Shown: positions 23,201 through 32,104, counted from the first letter of the stretch. The stretch is DNA of 64,000 nucleotides from Verrucomicrobiota bacterium (GCA_023426435.1 JAFAAS010000021.1:1-64000); one strand, 5' to 3'. Program-made: numbers and translations. Notes: generated by a model not told the origin, from the sequence alone.

Positions 23201-24001
23201 ATGGCTTCCGCTCCGATCCGCCTGCAAAAATTTCTCGCCGACGCCGGCATCTGCTCACGCCGCGCCGCCGAAGCGCTCATCGCGCAAGGCCAGGTCTGGG
23301 TCAACGGCGAGCCCGCCACCCTCGGCCAAAAGGTCACGCCCGGCGTCGATCGCATCACCACCGGCGGCAAAGCCATCCGCTCCACCGCCCAACCGCGCGT
23401 CACGCTCGCCGTCCACAAACCACGCGGCCTCGTCTGCTCCAACGAGGATCCCTACAACCCCGAAACCATCTTCAGCGTTCTCCCGCGCGAAGTTTCCCAT
23501 CTCCGCTTCTTCTGCGCCGGCCGCCTCGACAAGGACAGCGAGGGGCTCGTCATCCTCACCACCGACGGCGATCTCGCCCACCGGTTGATGCACCCGTCCA
23601 ACGTGGTCGTGAAGCGCTACCACGTCATCCTCGAGAAACCGTTCCCCGCCAAACGCCTCCCCGCCCTCGTCAAAGGCGTCGTCGCCGACGGCGAACGGCT
23701 CAAGGTCGAACGCGCCGCTCTCGTCAATCCCTCCGCCTCCGACGAATCCACCGCGCTCGATGTCCACATGCATCACGGCAAGAAGCGCGAGATCCGCCTG
23801 CTCTTCACCTCGCTCGGCTACGACGTGAAACGCCTTCGCCGCTACCAGATCGGAAGCTTCCGCTTGAAAGGCATTCCGCTCCGCGCCATGAAAAAACTCA
23901 CGCCGGGCGAAATCGAATCGCTCTTCCATTCGCCCAAAACGCCGCACGCCACCCACGAGGCGTCCGCGCCCAATCCTCACGACGTCTCCCATGAAAACTA
24001 A
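23201..24001 (+). CDS. rRNA pseudouridine synthase, RsuA/RluB family
   Basis: 266 residues. The N-terminal S4 RNA-binding domain, IRLQKFLADAGICSRRAAEA, is followed by a catalytic domain with the aspartate in CAGRLDKDSEGLVILTTDGD (about residues 108-127) and GKKREIRLLFTSLGYDVKRL near 193-212. It isomerises a uridine of 23S or 16S rRNA; RluB is the nearest named relative. The C-terminal tail of about 25 residues is low complexity. Its stop overlaps the next start by 11 bp. Confidence 0.93.
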   Translation: MASAPIRLQKFLADAGICSRRAAEALIAQGQVWVNGEPATLGQKVTPGVDRITTGGKAIRSTAQPRVTLAVHKPRGLVCSNEDPYNPETIFSVLPREVSHLRFFCAGRLDKDSEGLVILTTDGDLAHRLMHPSNVVVKRYHVILEKPFPAKRLPALVKGVVADGERLKVERAALVNPSASDESTALDVHMHHGKKREIRLLFTSLGYDVKRLRRYQIGSFRLKGIPLRAMKKLTPGEIESLFHSPKTPHATHEASAPNPHDVSHEN

Positions 24002-24800
24002 ACTCGCGCTCCTCGCTTTCTTCGTCGCCGCCCGCGTCGCCATCGCCGCGCCGCTTCCGGCCACGACCGCCGTCCACGCGAAGCCCGACGCCAAGTCTCC
24101 CGCCATCGCCACCCTCTCCGCCGGCACCGAACCCAAGCCCGCTCACGACCAACTCGCCACCGCCCCCAGCGGCTGGCTCGCCGTCGAACTTCCCGGCCCG
24201 TTCGAGGGCTATGTCCAAAACAAGGACATCGCCAAAAGCCTCGACGTAAAGATCGGCGCTCAAATCCGCGTCGCGCCCAAAAACGACGCCGCCGTCATCA
24301 CCACCATGGAAGCCGCCGACCAGGCCGAAATCACCGGGCTCCACGGCCGCTGGACGCAGGTGAAGGTCGAAAAAACGCTCACCGGCTACATCTATCTCGG
24401 CACGACGGAACTCGCCTCCAAACCCGCCGCCGACGCCGCCCCCGCCGCCGAACCTGCTCCCCTCCAACCCGCCCCCGTCGCGCCCGTCGGCCGGGGCTTC
24501 AACGCCGCCGGCAAATCCGTTCCCGTCAATCTCGCCAGCGGCAACGGCGCAACCCTTCCACGCCTCTTCCAAGGCAAATTCGTCTCCACCCGCAGCCCGT
24601 TCAAACCGCGCCGCCCTTATGACTGGGCGCTGCATGACGACGCCGGCAAGCGCTACGCCTACCTCGACATCAGCAAGCTCCTCCTCACCGAACAAATCGA
24701 GAGCTACGCCGATCACGTCGTCGTCGTTTACGGCGCCGCCCGCCCCGGCCCCGACGGCAAGGAAATGGTGATCCAGGTCGAGTCGCTGCAACTGAAGTAG
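23991..24800 (+). CDS. secreted SH3-like (bacterial SH3 repeat) protein
   Basis: 269 residues with a signal peptide, MKTKLALLAFFVAARVAIAA. Two SH3b-like repeats follow: HAKPDAKSPAIATLSAGTEP to GYVQNKDIAKSL, and RVAPKNDAAVITTMEAADQA to GYIYLGTTEL (about residues 28-140). Next come an Ala/Pro-rich linker and a C-terminal domain (RLFQGKFVSTRSPF, YDWALHDDAGKRYAYLDISK) of unknown function. It is probably periplasmic and binds cell-wall or envelope components. It overlaps the pseudouridine synthase gene, so the two are coupled. The stop codon TAG lies inside the left arm of the heptamer repeat. Confidence 0.8.
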   Translation: MKTKLALLAFFVAARVAIAAPLPATTAVHAKPDAKSPAIATLSAGTEPKPAHDQLATAPSGWLAVELPGPFEGYVQNKDIAKSLDVKIGAQIRVAPKNDAAVITTMEAADQAEITGLHGRWTQVKVEKTLTGYIYLGTTELASKPAADAAPAAEPAPLQPAPVAPVGRGFNAAGKSVPVNLASGNGATLPRLFQGKFVSTRSPFKPRRPYDWALHDDAGKRYAYLDISKLLLTEQIESYADHVVVVYGAARPGPDGKEMVIQVESLQLK

Positions 24801-24925
24801 TGAGTAGCGAGTAGCGGGTAGCGAGCACCGCAAGCGCGGTTGTTCTGCTCCAGCTACGTCGCTTGTCACGCCCTCACCTGCTTCACACCCCGTCTACTCG
24901 CTACCCACTACTCGCTACTCGCTAC
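24797..24925. repeat. second GAGTAGC-type heptamer inverted repeat
   Basis: The left arm 24797-24825 and right arm 24894-24925 pair at 27 of 29 positions across a 68-nt spacer. The left arm supplies the stop codon of the SH3-like gene; the right arm ends 10 bp before the folD start. Confidence 0.85.
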
Positions 24926-24935
24926 TGTCCGCCTC

Positions 24936-25823
24936 ATGACCCTCATCGACGGAAACCAAATCGCCGCCGCCATCATCGCGGAGCTCAAATCCGAAGTCGC
25001 CGCCATCGCCGGCCGCAAGCCGTGCATCGCGCTCGTCCGCGTCGGCGACGACCCCGCCTCGGTTTCCTACGTGAAGAAAAAGGAAAAGACCGCCGCCGAA
25101 ATCGGCCTCGAGAGCCGCATCATCCTCCCGCCGGTCACCATCTCGCAGGACGAACTTTTTAAACTCATCGACGATCTCAACGCCGACACCACCGTCGACG
25201 GCATCCTCGTCCAATCTCCGCTCCCCAAACACATCGACGAGGTCGCCGTGTTCCGCCGCGTCTCCGCCGCCAAAGACGTCGACGGTTTCAACACGCTCAA
25301 CCTCGGCAAGGTCGCCCAGGAAGACGAAACCGGTTTCGTCGCCTGCACCCCCGCCGGCATCATGGAGCTCCTCGCCCGCAGCAACGTCGACTTGAAGGGC
25401 AAACACGTCGTCGTCCTCGGCCGCTCCCTCATCGTCGGCAAACCCGTCGCTCTTCTCGCTCTCCAGAAAAAAGCCGGCGCCAACGGCACCGTCACCATCT
25501 GCCACTCCGCGACGAAGGATCTTCCTTCGATCACCCGCCAGGCCGACGTCCTCATCGCCGCGATCGGTCGCGCCGAATTCGTCACCGCCGACATGGTGAA
25601 ACCCGGCGCCGTCGTCATCGATGTCGGGATCAACCGCGTGCCCGATCCGTCCAAGAAATCCGGATACCGCCTCACCGGCGACGTTCATTTCCCCACGGTC
25701 TCTCCACTCGCGAGCCAGATCACCCCGGTGCCCGGCGGCGTCGGCCCGATGACCGTCGCGATGCTGATGAAAAACACCGTCAAGGCCTTCACGCAAAGCG
25801 CCACCCACTCACGCCCCCTGTAG
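24936..25823 (+). CDS. folD: bifunctional methylenetetrahydrofolate dehydrogenase / cyclohydrolase
   Basis: A 295-residue FolD, interconverting 5,10-methylene- and 10-formyl-tetrahydrofolate. The catalytic lysine is in [16 protein letters not shown] (about residues 43-58). Other marks are [37 protein letters not shown], the NADP loop [16 protein letters not shown] and the C-terminal [16 protein letters not shown]. The loop reads GRSLIVGKP where GRSNIVGKP is commoner. The start at 24936 is the only one that fits. It ends at a short palindrome near 25820. Confidence 0.96.
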   Translation: MTLIDGNQIAAAIIAELKSEVAAIAGRKPCIALVRVGDDPASVSYVKKKEKTAAEIGLESRIILPPVTISQDELFKLIDDLNADTTVDGILVQSPLPKHIDEVAVFRRVSAAKDVDGFNTLNLGKVAQEDETGFVACTPAGIMELLARSNVDLKGKHVVVLGRSLIVGKPVALLALQKKAGANGTVTICHSATKDLPSITRQADVLIAAIGRAEFVTADMVKPGAVVIDVGINRVPDPSKKSGYRLTGDVHFPTVSPLASQITPVPGGVGPMTVAMLMKNTVKAFTQSATHSRPL

Positions 25824-25848
25824 CGGAACGCGTAAGCGTTTCGTTCTG
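25820..25848. repeat. short palindrome after folD
   Basis: GTAGCGGAACGCGTAAGCGT forms a small hairpin (GAACGC-GTAA-GCGTTTC) directly behind the folD stop and starts with GTAG like other short palindromes in the window. There is no T-run. Confidence 0.4.
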
Positions 25849-25949
25849 TGCCCGAGGGGACCCCGCCGCCGTTCGCCCTCGACCAATCGGGGGAATCCCG
25901 CTGTCGCCGCACTTGCGCCAGCTCGCGCAAGCCCCTTTTCTCCGGGGCA

Positions 25950-27083
25950 ATGGCCGCGCCTTCCATCCTCGTCGTCGACGATCAACCTATCAACGTCCAG
26001 CTCCTCAAACGCAAATTGGAGCGCGAGGGGATCCAGGTTTCCGCCGCCTACAACGGTCTCGAGGCGCTCGAACTCGTCAAAAAATCCCGGCCGGATCTCA
26101 TCCTGCTCGACGTCATGATGCCCGACATGGACGGCATCGAGGTGTGCCAGCGCCTCCAGGCCGACGAGCAAACGCGCTCGATTCCGATCATCTTCATCAC
26201 CGCGCGCACGTCGAAGGAGGGCAAAATCGAGGGTCTCAACGTCGGCGCCGTCGACTACATCACGAAACCCATCGACCTCGACGAAACCCTCGCGCGCGTC
26301 CAGACGCAGCTCCGCTTCGTCGCCATCAATCGCGAAATGGTCGACCTCCAGCGGCGACTCGTCGAGGCCCGCCGCGCCGCCACCATCGGCGCCGTCACCC
26401 AGGGGATCGCGCACAACCTCAACAATCTCCTCGGCGTCGTCATCGGCTACCTCGACCTCATCAAGGCCTACTACGACAAACCCGAGCAGGTGAAAAAGAA
26501 CGCCGTCCACGTCGAGGAAGCCGTTCATCGCATCGTCTCCATCATCAAACAGCTCAGCACGCTCGTCGTTCGCTCCCGCCCGCCGCTTTCCAAGGGAAAC
26601 CTCCAACGCCTTCTCGAAAGCAGCGTCGCCCGCTTCCGCTCTGAAAACCGCCTCGACGCGACCGTCACCATCGACAATCCGCTCGGCGAACTGGTCTTCG
26701 ACACCAACTACGAGGTCTTCGAAGAGGTTGTATCCAAAGTTCTGATCAACGCTTGGGAAGCCTACGACAACCGCCCCACCGATCCGCGACCGATTTCCAT
26801 CCACACGCGGCTCATCGACAAGGGCGACGACGGCAAGCTCATCGAAATCCGCGTCGACGACTCCGGCCACGGTCTCGATGACGAAATCCGCGATCACGTT
26901 TTCGAGCCGTTCATCAGTTCCAAGCACACCGTCGGCGTCGGCATGGGTCTCACCATCGCGCGTCACGCGCTCCGCAATCTCGGCGGCGAAGCCACCCTCG
27001 CCGACCGACCCGAAGGCGGCGCCAGCGCCGTCCTCGTTCACCCGCTCGAGCCCCGCAAACCGCGCCGCTCTTCCAACGACTAG
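25950..27083 (+). CDS. response-regulator receiver / histidine kinase fusion
   Basis: 377 residues. The N-terminal receiver domain has DD at 10-11 (ILVVDDQPINVQLL), the phosphoacceptor D54 in LILLDVMMPDMDG, and a conserved T and K in FITARTSKEG and YITKPIDLDE. A coiled linker leads to a HisKA-like helix with the H-box GAVTQGIAHNLNNLLGVVIG (about residues 147-166). The HATPase domain has an N-box with NAWEAYDN, G1 in VDDSGHGLD and G2 in VGVGMGLTIARHAL. The order receiver-then-kinase is that of hybrid signalling proteins receiving phosphate from another kinase. No sensor or membrane domain is present. It has no obvious cognate regulator beside it. Confidence 0.9.
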   Translation: MAAPSILVVDDQPINVQLLKRKLEREGIQVSAAYNGLEALELVKKSRPDLILLDVMMPDMDGIEVCQRLQADEQTRSIPIIFITARTSKEGKIEGLNVGAVDYITKPIDLDETLARVQTQLRFVAINREMVDLQRRLVEARRAATIGAVTQGIAHNLNNLLGVVIGYLDLIKAYYDKPEQVKKNAVHVEEAVHRIVSIIKQLSTLVVRSRPPLSKGNLQRLLESSVARFRSENRLDATVTIDNPLGELVFDTNYEVFEEVVSKVLINAWEAYDNRPTDPRPISIHTRLIDKGDDGKLIEIRVDDSGHGLDDEIRDHVFEPFISSKHTVGVGMGLTIARHALRNLGGEATLADRPEGGASAVLVHPLEPRKPRRSSND

Positions 27084-27127
27084 CGCGAATCTTCCGCCCC
27101 TCTTCTTCCGCGCCTCCCCGCTTCAGC

Positions 27128-27937
27128 ATGTCCGCTCCCAAAATCGCCTTCCTCGGCGCCGGCAACATGGCCGCCGCCATCGTCGACGGCCTTCTCGCGC
27201 AAAATCCCGCCGCCGCCGCCAATCTCGCCTGCTTCAGCGCCAGCGGCCGCACGTCTTCCGCCCTCGCCGCCCGCACCGGTATCCAACTTTCCAACACGCT
27301 CGACGAACTGCTCGCGTCCGCCGACGTCGTCGTGATCGCCTTCAAGCCTCAACACCTCGCGTCCGCCGATCCGCGCCTCGCCGATCTCACCGCCGGCAAA
27401 CTCGTCGTCTCCGTCCTCGCCGGCAAAAAACTCGCGACGCTCGCCCGCACGTTCCCGCACGCCCGCAACCTCGTTCGCACGATGCCCAACACACCCGCCG
27501 CCATCGGCGCCGGCATCACGCCCTACTGCACGCTACAGCCGCTTTCCCCTCCGGATCGCACCGCCGTCGAAACGCTCCTCTCCGCGTGCGGCTCGCACCT
27601 CGAGCTCGCCGAAGACCACATGAACGCCGTCACCGCCCTTAGCGGCAGCGGCCCCGCATTTCTCTTCGAATTCGTCGCCGCGATGCGCGACGGCGGCATC
27701 GCCGCCAATCTTCCGCCCGACATCGCCGCGCGTCTCGCCACCGAAACCGTCCTCGGCGCCGCCCGCCTCCTCGCCCGCCGCCAGGTCGATCCCGAAACGC
27801 TCCGCAACCAGGTCACCTCGCCCAACGGCACCACGTTCGCCGGATTGAAGCACCTCGAGTCCGCCCAATTCCGCACGATCGTCCGCGACACCCTCCTCGC
27901 CGCCCGCAACCGCGCCGCCGAGCTCTCCCAAGATTAA
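27128..27937 (+). CDS. proC: pyrroline-5-carboxylate reductase
   Basis: A 269-residue enzyme for the last step of proline synthesis. The N-terminal Rossmann loop is FLGAGNMAAAI. VIAFKPQ follows, and the substrate domain has LVRTMPNTPAAIGAGITPYC and the signature AVTALSGSGPAFLFEF (about residues 168-183). The C-terminus has QVTSPNGTTFAGLKHLE. It lies 44 bp after the kinase gene and ends before a palindrome and a terminator. Confidence 0.96.
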   Translation: MSAPKIAFLGAGNMAAAIVDGLLAQNPAAAANLACFSASGRTSSALAARTGIQLSNTLDELLASADVVVIAFKPQHLASADPRLADLTAGKLVVSVLAGKKLATLARTFPHARNLVRTMPNTPAAIGAGITPYCTLQPLSPPDRTAVETLLSACGSHLELAEDHMNAVTALSGSGPAFLFEFVAAMRDGGIAANLPPDIAARLATETVLGAARLLARRQVDPETLRNQVTSPNGTTFAGLKHLESAQFRTIVRDTLLAARNRAAELSQD

Positions 27938-27997
27938 ATCGCCCCTATACCATATTAAATAAAGTCATAGCCGTTGGCCGAATCGGAATACCCGATT

Positions 27998-28070
27998 TGA
28001 ACCACAAAGGCACCGAGCACACAGAGGAAGGCCCCGGAATCTCTCCGTGCCTTTGTGCCTCTGTGGTTCA
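27998..28070. repeat. inverted repeat of ACAAAGGC type
   Basis: TGAACCACA (27998-28006) and TGTGGTTCA (28062-28070) bound a 73-bp element. Its inner arms (AAAGGCACCGAGCACACAGA; CGTGCCTTTGTGCCTCTG) pair imperfectly. The AACCAC ends are shared with the fragment at the start of potA (29250-29286). Confidence 0.75.
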
Positions 28071-28109
28071 CCTTAAGGGCTATAGTTCTTCTGAAAACGC
28101 TCTAGGTGG

Positions 28110-28138
28110 AGCCCGACGTCCCCGTCGGGCTTCTTTTC
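28110..28138 (+). terminator. proC terminator formed by a GGTGGA-type palindrome
   Basis: AGCCCGACG / CGTCGGGCT with a 4-nt loop, followed by TCTTTTCG. Near-identical hairpins preceded by GGTGGA recur at 44030 and 52832. Confidence 0.75.
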
Positions 28139-28140
28139 GT

Positions 28141-29286
28141 TCACGATCCTCGCCCCTCCGCCGGCACCACGACCAAGTCATCCACGTGCAACCCGCACCA
28201 CACGCGATCGCCGCGGTGAATCTCCTCCAGTAACGCGCTTTCATTCGCCACCACCGCCTTCAGCCGCGTTCCACTCGTCGTTCTGAGCTCGAGGTGATCC
28301 GTCGCGCCTTTGAACACTTCCTCCTCGACCACCGCCTCAAACGCGATGTCCGCCGCCACCGCCGTCTTCGACACGTGCACCTTTTCCGGCCGGATCGAAA
28401 TCTTGGCCCGCCTTGCTCCCACCGGCCAGCGTTCGCCGGGCACGTGTAGCTCGAGACCGCCCGCCAATCGCACCGTCGCACCCGCCCCGTTCATCGCCAC
28501 CAGCTCCGCCTCGATAAGATTCGCCTGCCCCACAAAATCCGCCGCAAACGCCGTCGCCGGCCGATGGTAGATTTCATGCGCGTCCCCGATCTGCTCGATC
28601 CGCCCCCGATGCACGATCGCGATCCGATCGCTCATCGTCAGCGCCTCTTCCTGGTCATGCGTCACAAAGACAAACGTCATCCCCAACTGCCGCTGCAATC
28701 GCTTCAACTCGAGCTGCATCGCCTGCCGCAACTTCGCATCGAGCGCCGATAACGGCTCGTCCAACAACAACACCGCCGGCCGCGGCGCCAGCGCTCGCGC
28801 CAACGCCACCCGCTGCCTTTGCCCGCCCGAAAGCTGATGCGGCTTCCGCTCTTCGAATCCTTCGAGCGAGACCAGCCGGATCGTTTCCTTCACCCGCGCC
28901 GCCCGCTCCGCACCCGCCATCTTCTGCATCTTCAACCCAAACGCCACGTTCTCACTCACCGTCAGATGCGGAAACAACGCGTAGCTTTGAAACACCTGAT
29001 TCACGTTCCGCCGATACGGCGGCTCATGCGTCACATCCTTCCCTTCGAGCAGCACCACACCTTCATCCGGCGTTTCGAATCCCGCAATCATCCGCAGCAT
29101 CGTCGTTTTCCCACAACCCGACGGACCCAACAGCGTCAGAAACTCGCCCCGCCGCACCGCCAGATCCACGCCATCCACCGCCGCGAACCCGCCAAACCGT
29201 TTCGTCAGAGACCGCAATTCCACCTGAATCGATCCATTCCACGTTTCCGACTTCGTGATCATTCGTGTCCATTCGTGGTTCTTCAT
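28141..29286 (-). CDS. potA: polyamine ABC transporter ATP-binding protein
   Basis: Up to 381 residues; the ATPase of a spermidine/putrescine importer. It has Walker A GPSGCGKTT, the Q-loop in NVNQVFQSYALFPH, the signature LSGGQRQRVALARAL, Walker B VLLLDEPLSALD, the switch histidine in VFVTHDQEEA, and a C-terminal TOBE domain (ISIRPEKVHVS). The N-terminal residues MKNHEWTRMITK are encoded by an AACCACGAATGGACACGAAT repeat fragment. The true start is probably internal, at M9 (29262) or the GTG at 29223 just before ELRSLTKRFGG. The gene is last in the operon. Confidence 0.92.
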   Translation of the reverse strand: MKNHEWTRMITKSETWNGSIQVELRSLTKRFGGFAAVDGVDLAVRRGEFLTLLGPSGCGKTTMLRMIAGFETPDEGVVLLEGKDVTHEPPYRRNVNQVFQSYALFPHLTVSENVAFGLKMQKMAGAERAARVKETIRLVSLEGFEERKPHQLSGGQRQRVALARALAPRPAVLLLDEPLSALDAKLRQAMQLELKRLQRQLGMTFVFVTHDQEEALTMSDRIAIVHRGRIEQIGDAHEIYHRPATAFAADFVGQANLIEAELVAMNGAGATVRLAGGLELHVPGERWPVGARRAKISIRPEKVHVSKTAVAADIAFEAVVEEEVFKGATDHLELRTTSGTRLKAVVANESALLEEIHRGDRVWCGLHVDDLVVVPAEGRGS

Positions 29287-29299
29287 CTGCTTCGTTCCT

Positions 29300-30178
29300 C
29301 TACGCCGCCGCGCTCCGCCGCTGCAGTATCCAATAACTCACGACAAACATCAGCGTGAACACCACCCCCAGCGCCGCCCCAAACGGCCAGTCTCGCGCCT
29401 GAAAAAACTGGTTTTGAATCACGTTGCCGATCATCGGCACGCGCGCCCCGCCCATCAAATCTGTGATCGCGAACATCCCGATCGCCGGCACAAACACCAA
29501 CAACACGCCCGCATAAATCCCCGGCTTCACCAGCGGCACAATGACCTCGCGAAAGGTCCGCACCGGCCCGCAGCCAAGATCGTGCGCCGCCTCGATCAAA
29601 GCCCCATCGAGTTTCTCCGCGCTCGCATAGATCGGCAGAATCATGAACGGCAGATACGCATACACCAAACCGATCACCACCGCCGTCGGCGTGTAGAGCA
29701 GTTCCAGTGGCGCACCGATGATCCGCACGTGCTGCAGCAGCGCGCTTAGCAATCCATCGCTCTTCAAGATCGTCATCCACGCATAGGTGCGAATCAGAAA
29801 GCTCGTCCAAAACGGCACCATCACCAACACCAGCAATCGCGCGCGCCAAGCCTCCGATGCGCGCGCAATCACCCACGCCACGGGAAACCCCAGCACAATG
29901 CAGATCGCCGTTGTCAGCCCCGCGTAACCGATCGATCGCGCAAAAATCCCCAGATACACCGGACTGAACACCCGCGCATAACTTTCCGTCGAAAACGAAA
30001 ACACCACGCGCCCCAGCTCATCCCGCTCGCAAAAACTATACACCGCCAGAATGGCCATCGGCACCACCACAAACGCCGCCAGCCACGCCAACATCGGCGC
30101 CAGCATCAGCCACCCGATCACTCCGGGCCGCCGACTCGCGGAATGTCCTCCGCTCAGGTTCATCCCTCCGATTGTCAT
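29300..30178 (-). CDS. potB: polyamine ABC transporter permease
   Basis: A 292-residue membrane protein with about six transmembrane helices. The binding-protein-dependent permease loop (EAA motif) is LIEAAHDLGCGPVRTFREVI followed by VPLVKPGIYAG (about residues 194-224). It forms the inner-membrane channel with PotC. The ATG at 30178 lies inside a repeat resembling GTCATTCTGAGCGAAGCGAA. An ATG 15 bp downstream (MNLSGGHSAS, 30163) is an alternative, but the GGAGG beside it is too close for a normal ribosome-binding site. Confidence 0.92.
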   Translation of the reverse strand: MTIGGMNLSGGHSASRRPGVIGWLMLAPMLAWLAAFVVVPMAILAVYSFCERDELGRVVFSFSTESYARVFSPVYLGIFARSIGYAGLTTAICIVLGFPVAWVIARASEAWRARLLVLVMVPFWTSFLIRTYAWMTILKSDGLLSALLQHVRIIGAPLELLYTPTAVVIGLVYAYLPFMILPIYASAEKLDGALIEAAHDLGCGPVRTFREVIVPLVKPGIYAGVLLVFVPAIGMFAITDLMGGARVPMIGNVIQNQFFQARDWPFGAALGVVFTLMFVVSYWILQRRSAAA

Positions 30179-30199
30179 TCTGAGCGAAGCGAAGAATCC
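30174..30199. repeat. dispersed repeat GTCATTCTGAGCGAAGCGAA
   Basis: The element GTCATTCTGAGCGAAGCGAA followed by GAATCC lies in the gap between potD and potB and overlaps the annotated potB start. The same string is familiar as a dispersed intergenic sequence in several bacterial phyla (from memory, not searched). Confidence 0.5.
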
Positions 30200-30267
30200 A
30201 CGTGGGCGCCCGTCATATCACGTCCACGCTCGAGCATCGTCCGTTCCGGAAAGGCATGCGAATACGC

Positions 30268-31284
30268 TCACTGCGCGCTCTTCAAATCCGTCACCAGCTG
30301 ATCGATCGCCGCCGCGCCTCTGCCGATGTCGCGAAACGTATTGTATTTCTCGATCTTCGGATAACTCGCCGGATTCGCCAGCTGCTCCGGCGTCAACAGC
30401 TTCCGCGCTTCCAGATTCGGATTCGTGTAAGGAAACTCGTCCGAGATCAATTTGCTCACGTCCGGCCGCAACAAATAGTCCAAAAACCGGTGCGCCTCCG
30501 CCACGTTCTCGGCATTCGCCGGAATCGCCATCACATCCACAAACGGATGCGCGCCCTCGCTCGGCAGGATGTAGGCGAACTTTCTGTCCTCCTCATAAAG
30601 CCGTGCCGCCTCTCCGCTCCACACCACGCCAAGGTCCACCTCGCCGCTGAGCAACACGCGTTTCGGGCTGTCCGAATCGAACACTTTCACGAGCTTGATC
30701 CACTCCGCGAGCACCGGCCGGACTTTCGCCAGATTCGCCGGCGTGATGTCGTTCTGATCCAGCCCCAGCGTCACCAGCACCCAGCTCACCAGCTCGCGAT
30801 TGTCATTCACCACCACGATGCGGTCCTTGAACTTGGGCTGAAACACATCCTTGTAGCCGCGTATCGGTTCTTTCACGACATCCGTGTTCACCACGATGCC
30901 CACCGTCCCGATCATGTAAGGCACCGTAAACTTCTGCTGCGGATCGTGCGGCATCCCGAGAAACTCCGGCGCCATGTTCTTCAAATTCGGCAGCTTCTTC
31001 GCATCGATCGGCGCCAGCAGTTTGTTTCGGATCAACGCCTCCGCGATATAGTCCGGCGGCTGGATCAGATCGTAGCTCGCTCCGCCGGCGAGCATCTTCG
31101 CGAGCATTTCCTCGCCCGACGCGAACGTCTCGTAATTCACCTCGATTCCCGTTTCCTTCGTGAATCCGTCGATCACCGCCTGGGGCACATATTCGGACCA
31201 CGCGAAAAGATTCAACTCGGCGGACCGCGCCACGGAACCGAGTCCGAGCAACAACCCCGCGGTAACGGAACGGATGATTTTCAT
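30268..31284 (-). CDS. potD: polyamine ABC transporter substrate-binding protein
   Basis: A 338-residue periplasmic binding protein with a signal peptide, MKIIRSVTAGLLLGLGSVAR. The mature N-terminus ELNLFAWSEYVPQAVIDGF is the PotD/PotF pattern. Further marks are YDLIQPPDYIAEALIR, TVPYMIGTVGIVVNTD and DLGVVWSGEAARLYEE, the last carrying acidic residues that contact polyamines. It sits between the two permease genes, 4 bp after potC. The operon order on the minus strand is C-D-B-A, unlike the E. coli A-B-C-D order. Confidence 0.92.
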   Translation of the reverse strand: MKIIRSVTAGLLLGLGSVARSAELNLFAWSEYVPQAVIDGFTKETGIEVNYETFASGEEMLAKMLAGGASYDLIQPPDYIAEALIRNKLLAPIDAKKLPNLKNMAPEFLGMPHDPQQKFTVPYMIGTVGIVVNTDVVKEPIRGYKDVFQPKFKDRIVVVNDNRELVSWVLVTLGLDQNDITPANLAKVRPVLAEWIKLVKVFDSDSPKRVLLSGEVDLGVVWSGEAARLYEEDRKFAYILPSEGAHPFVDVMAIPANAENVAEAHRFLDYLLRPDVSKLISDEFPYTNPNLEARKLLTPEQLANPASYPKIEKYNTFRDIGRGAAAIDQLVTDLKSAQ

Positions 31285-31288
31285 GTGA

Positions 31289-32104
31289 TTAGCGACTGAT
31301 ACGTTTGAGGTGCGCGGAAAATAAAACGAACGCGATGGCGAACAGCACAAACACGGCCGAGAGCGCATTGAGCATCGGATTCACTCCCACTTTCGCCATG
31401 CCAAAGATCCGCAGCGGCAGCGTCGCCGATCCGGGACTCGCGGTGAAATACGTCACGATCACTTCATCCATCGACAGCGTAAACGCCATCAACGCTCCCG
31501 AGACGATCGCCGGCCGGAGATAAGGCACGACCACCAGCCAGAACGCTTTCAACGGCGTCGCGCCCAAATCCAGCGCCGCTTCCTCCAACGCCGGATCGAG
31601 CCCCGCCAGCCGCGCCTGCACGGCCACCAACACAAAGGGAAAACAAAACGTCACGTGCGCGATGATCACCGTCGTGAATCCCAACCGCATCCCGATCGTC
31701 GAAAACAAAACCAGCAGGCTGATGCCCATGATGATTTCCGGCATCATCATCGGAATCCCCACCAGCGTCTGAATCGCGCGCGACCCGCGAAACCGGTATC
31801 GATGCAACAACCACGCGCCCGCCGTTCCCACCACCACCGAAGCCACCGTCGTCACGCCCGCGATCACCAGGCTGTTCTTCAGCGCTTTCATCAACGGCGC
31901 GTTCGACCACAGCTGCGCATACCATTTCGTCGTGAAGCCTTCCCACACCACGTTCAATCGCGACGCGTTGAACGAATACACCACAAGCACCAGGATCGGC
32001 AGATAAAGAAATACGAACACGCCCGCGGTCCACGTCCGCAGCGAAAGATCGAGCACGCGCATTCCGTTGAACGGACTTCGGCGCGACGCGGGCGAATGCT
32101 TCAT
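31289..32104 (-). CDS. potC: polyamine ABC transporter permease
   Basis: A 271-residue second permease with about six helices. The EAA loop is LEEAALDLGATPLKAFWLVV (about residues 173-192) and VPYLRPAIVSGALMAFTLS follows. It pairs with PotB. The start at 32104 (MKHSPASRRSPFNG) is preferred; an in-frame start at 32152 would add 16 residues of poor quality. It is the first gene of the transporter operon, 134 bp downstream of the AsmA-like gene. Confidence 0.9.
   Translation of the reverse strand: MKHSPASRRSPFNGMRVLDLSLRTWTAGVFVFLYLPILVLVVYSFNASRLNVVWEGFTTKWYAQLWSNAPLMKALKNSLVIAGVTTVASVVVGTAGAWLLHRYRFRGSRAIQTLVGIPMMMPEIIMGISLLVLFSTIGMRLGFTTVIIAHVTFCFPFVLVAVQARLAGLDPALEEAALDLGATPLKAFWLVVVPYLRPAIVSGALMAFTLSMDEVIVTYFTASPGSATLPLRIFGMAKVGVNPMLNALSAVFVLFAIAFVLFSAHLKRISR

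Noticed and set aside
21835..24925. Possible CRISPR array from the repeated GAGTAGC units
   Set aside because: The units are 7 bp, arranged as inverted arms, with no constant 25-35 bp repeats, no variable spacers of equal length and no cas genes.
27997..28233. Plus-strand frame beginning with an NHKGTEHTE-like sequence
   Set aside because: It is the translation of the ACAAAGGC inverted repeat plus the proC terminator; such peptides arise wherever this repeat occurs.
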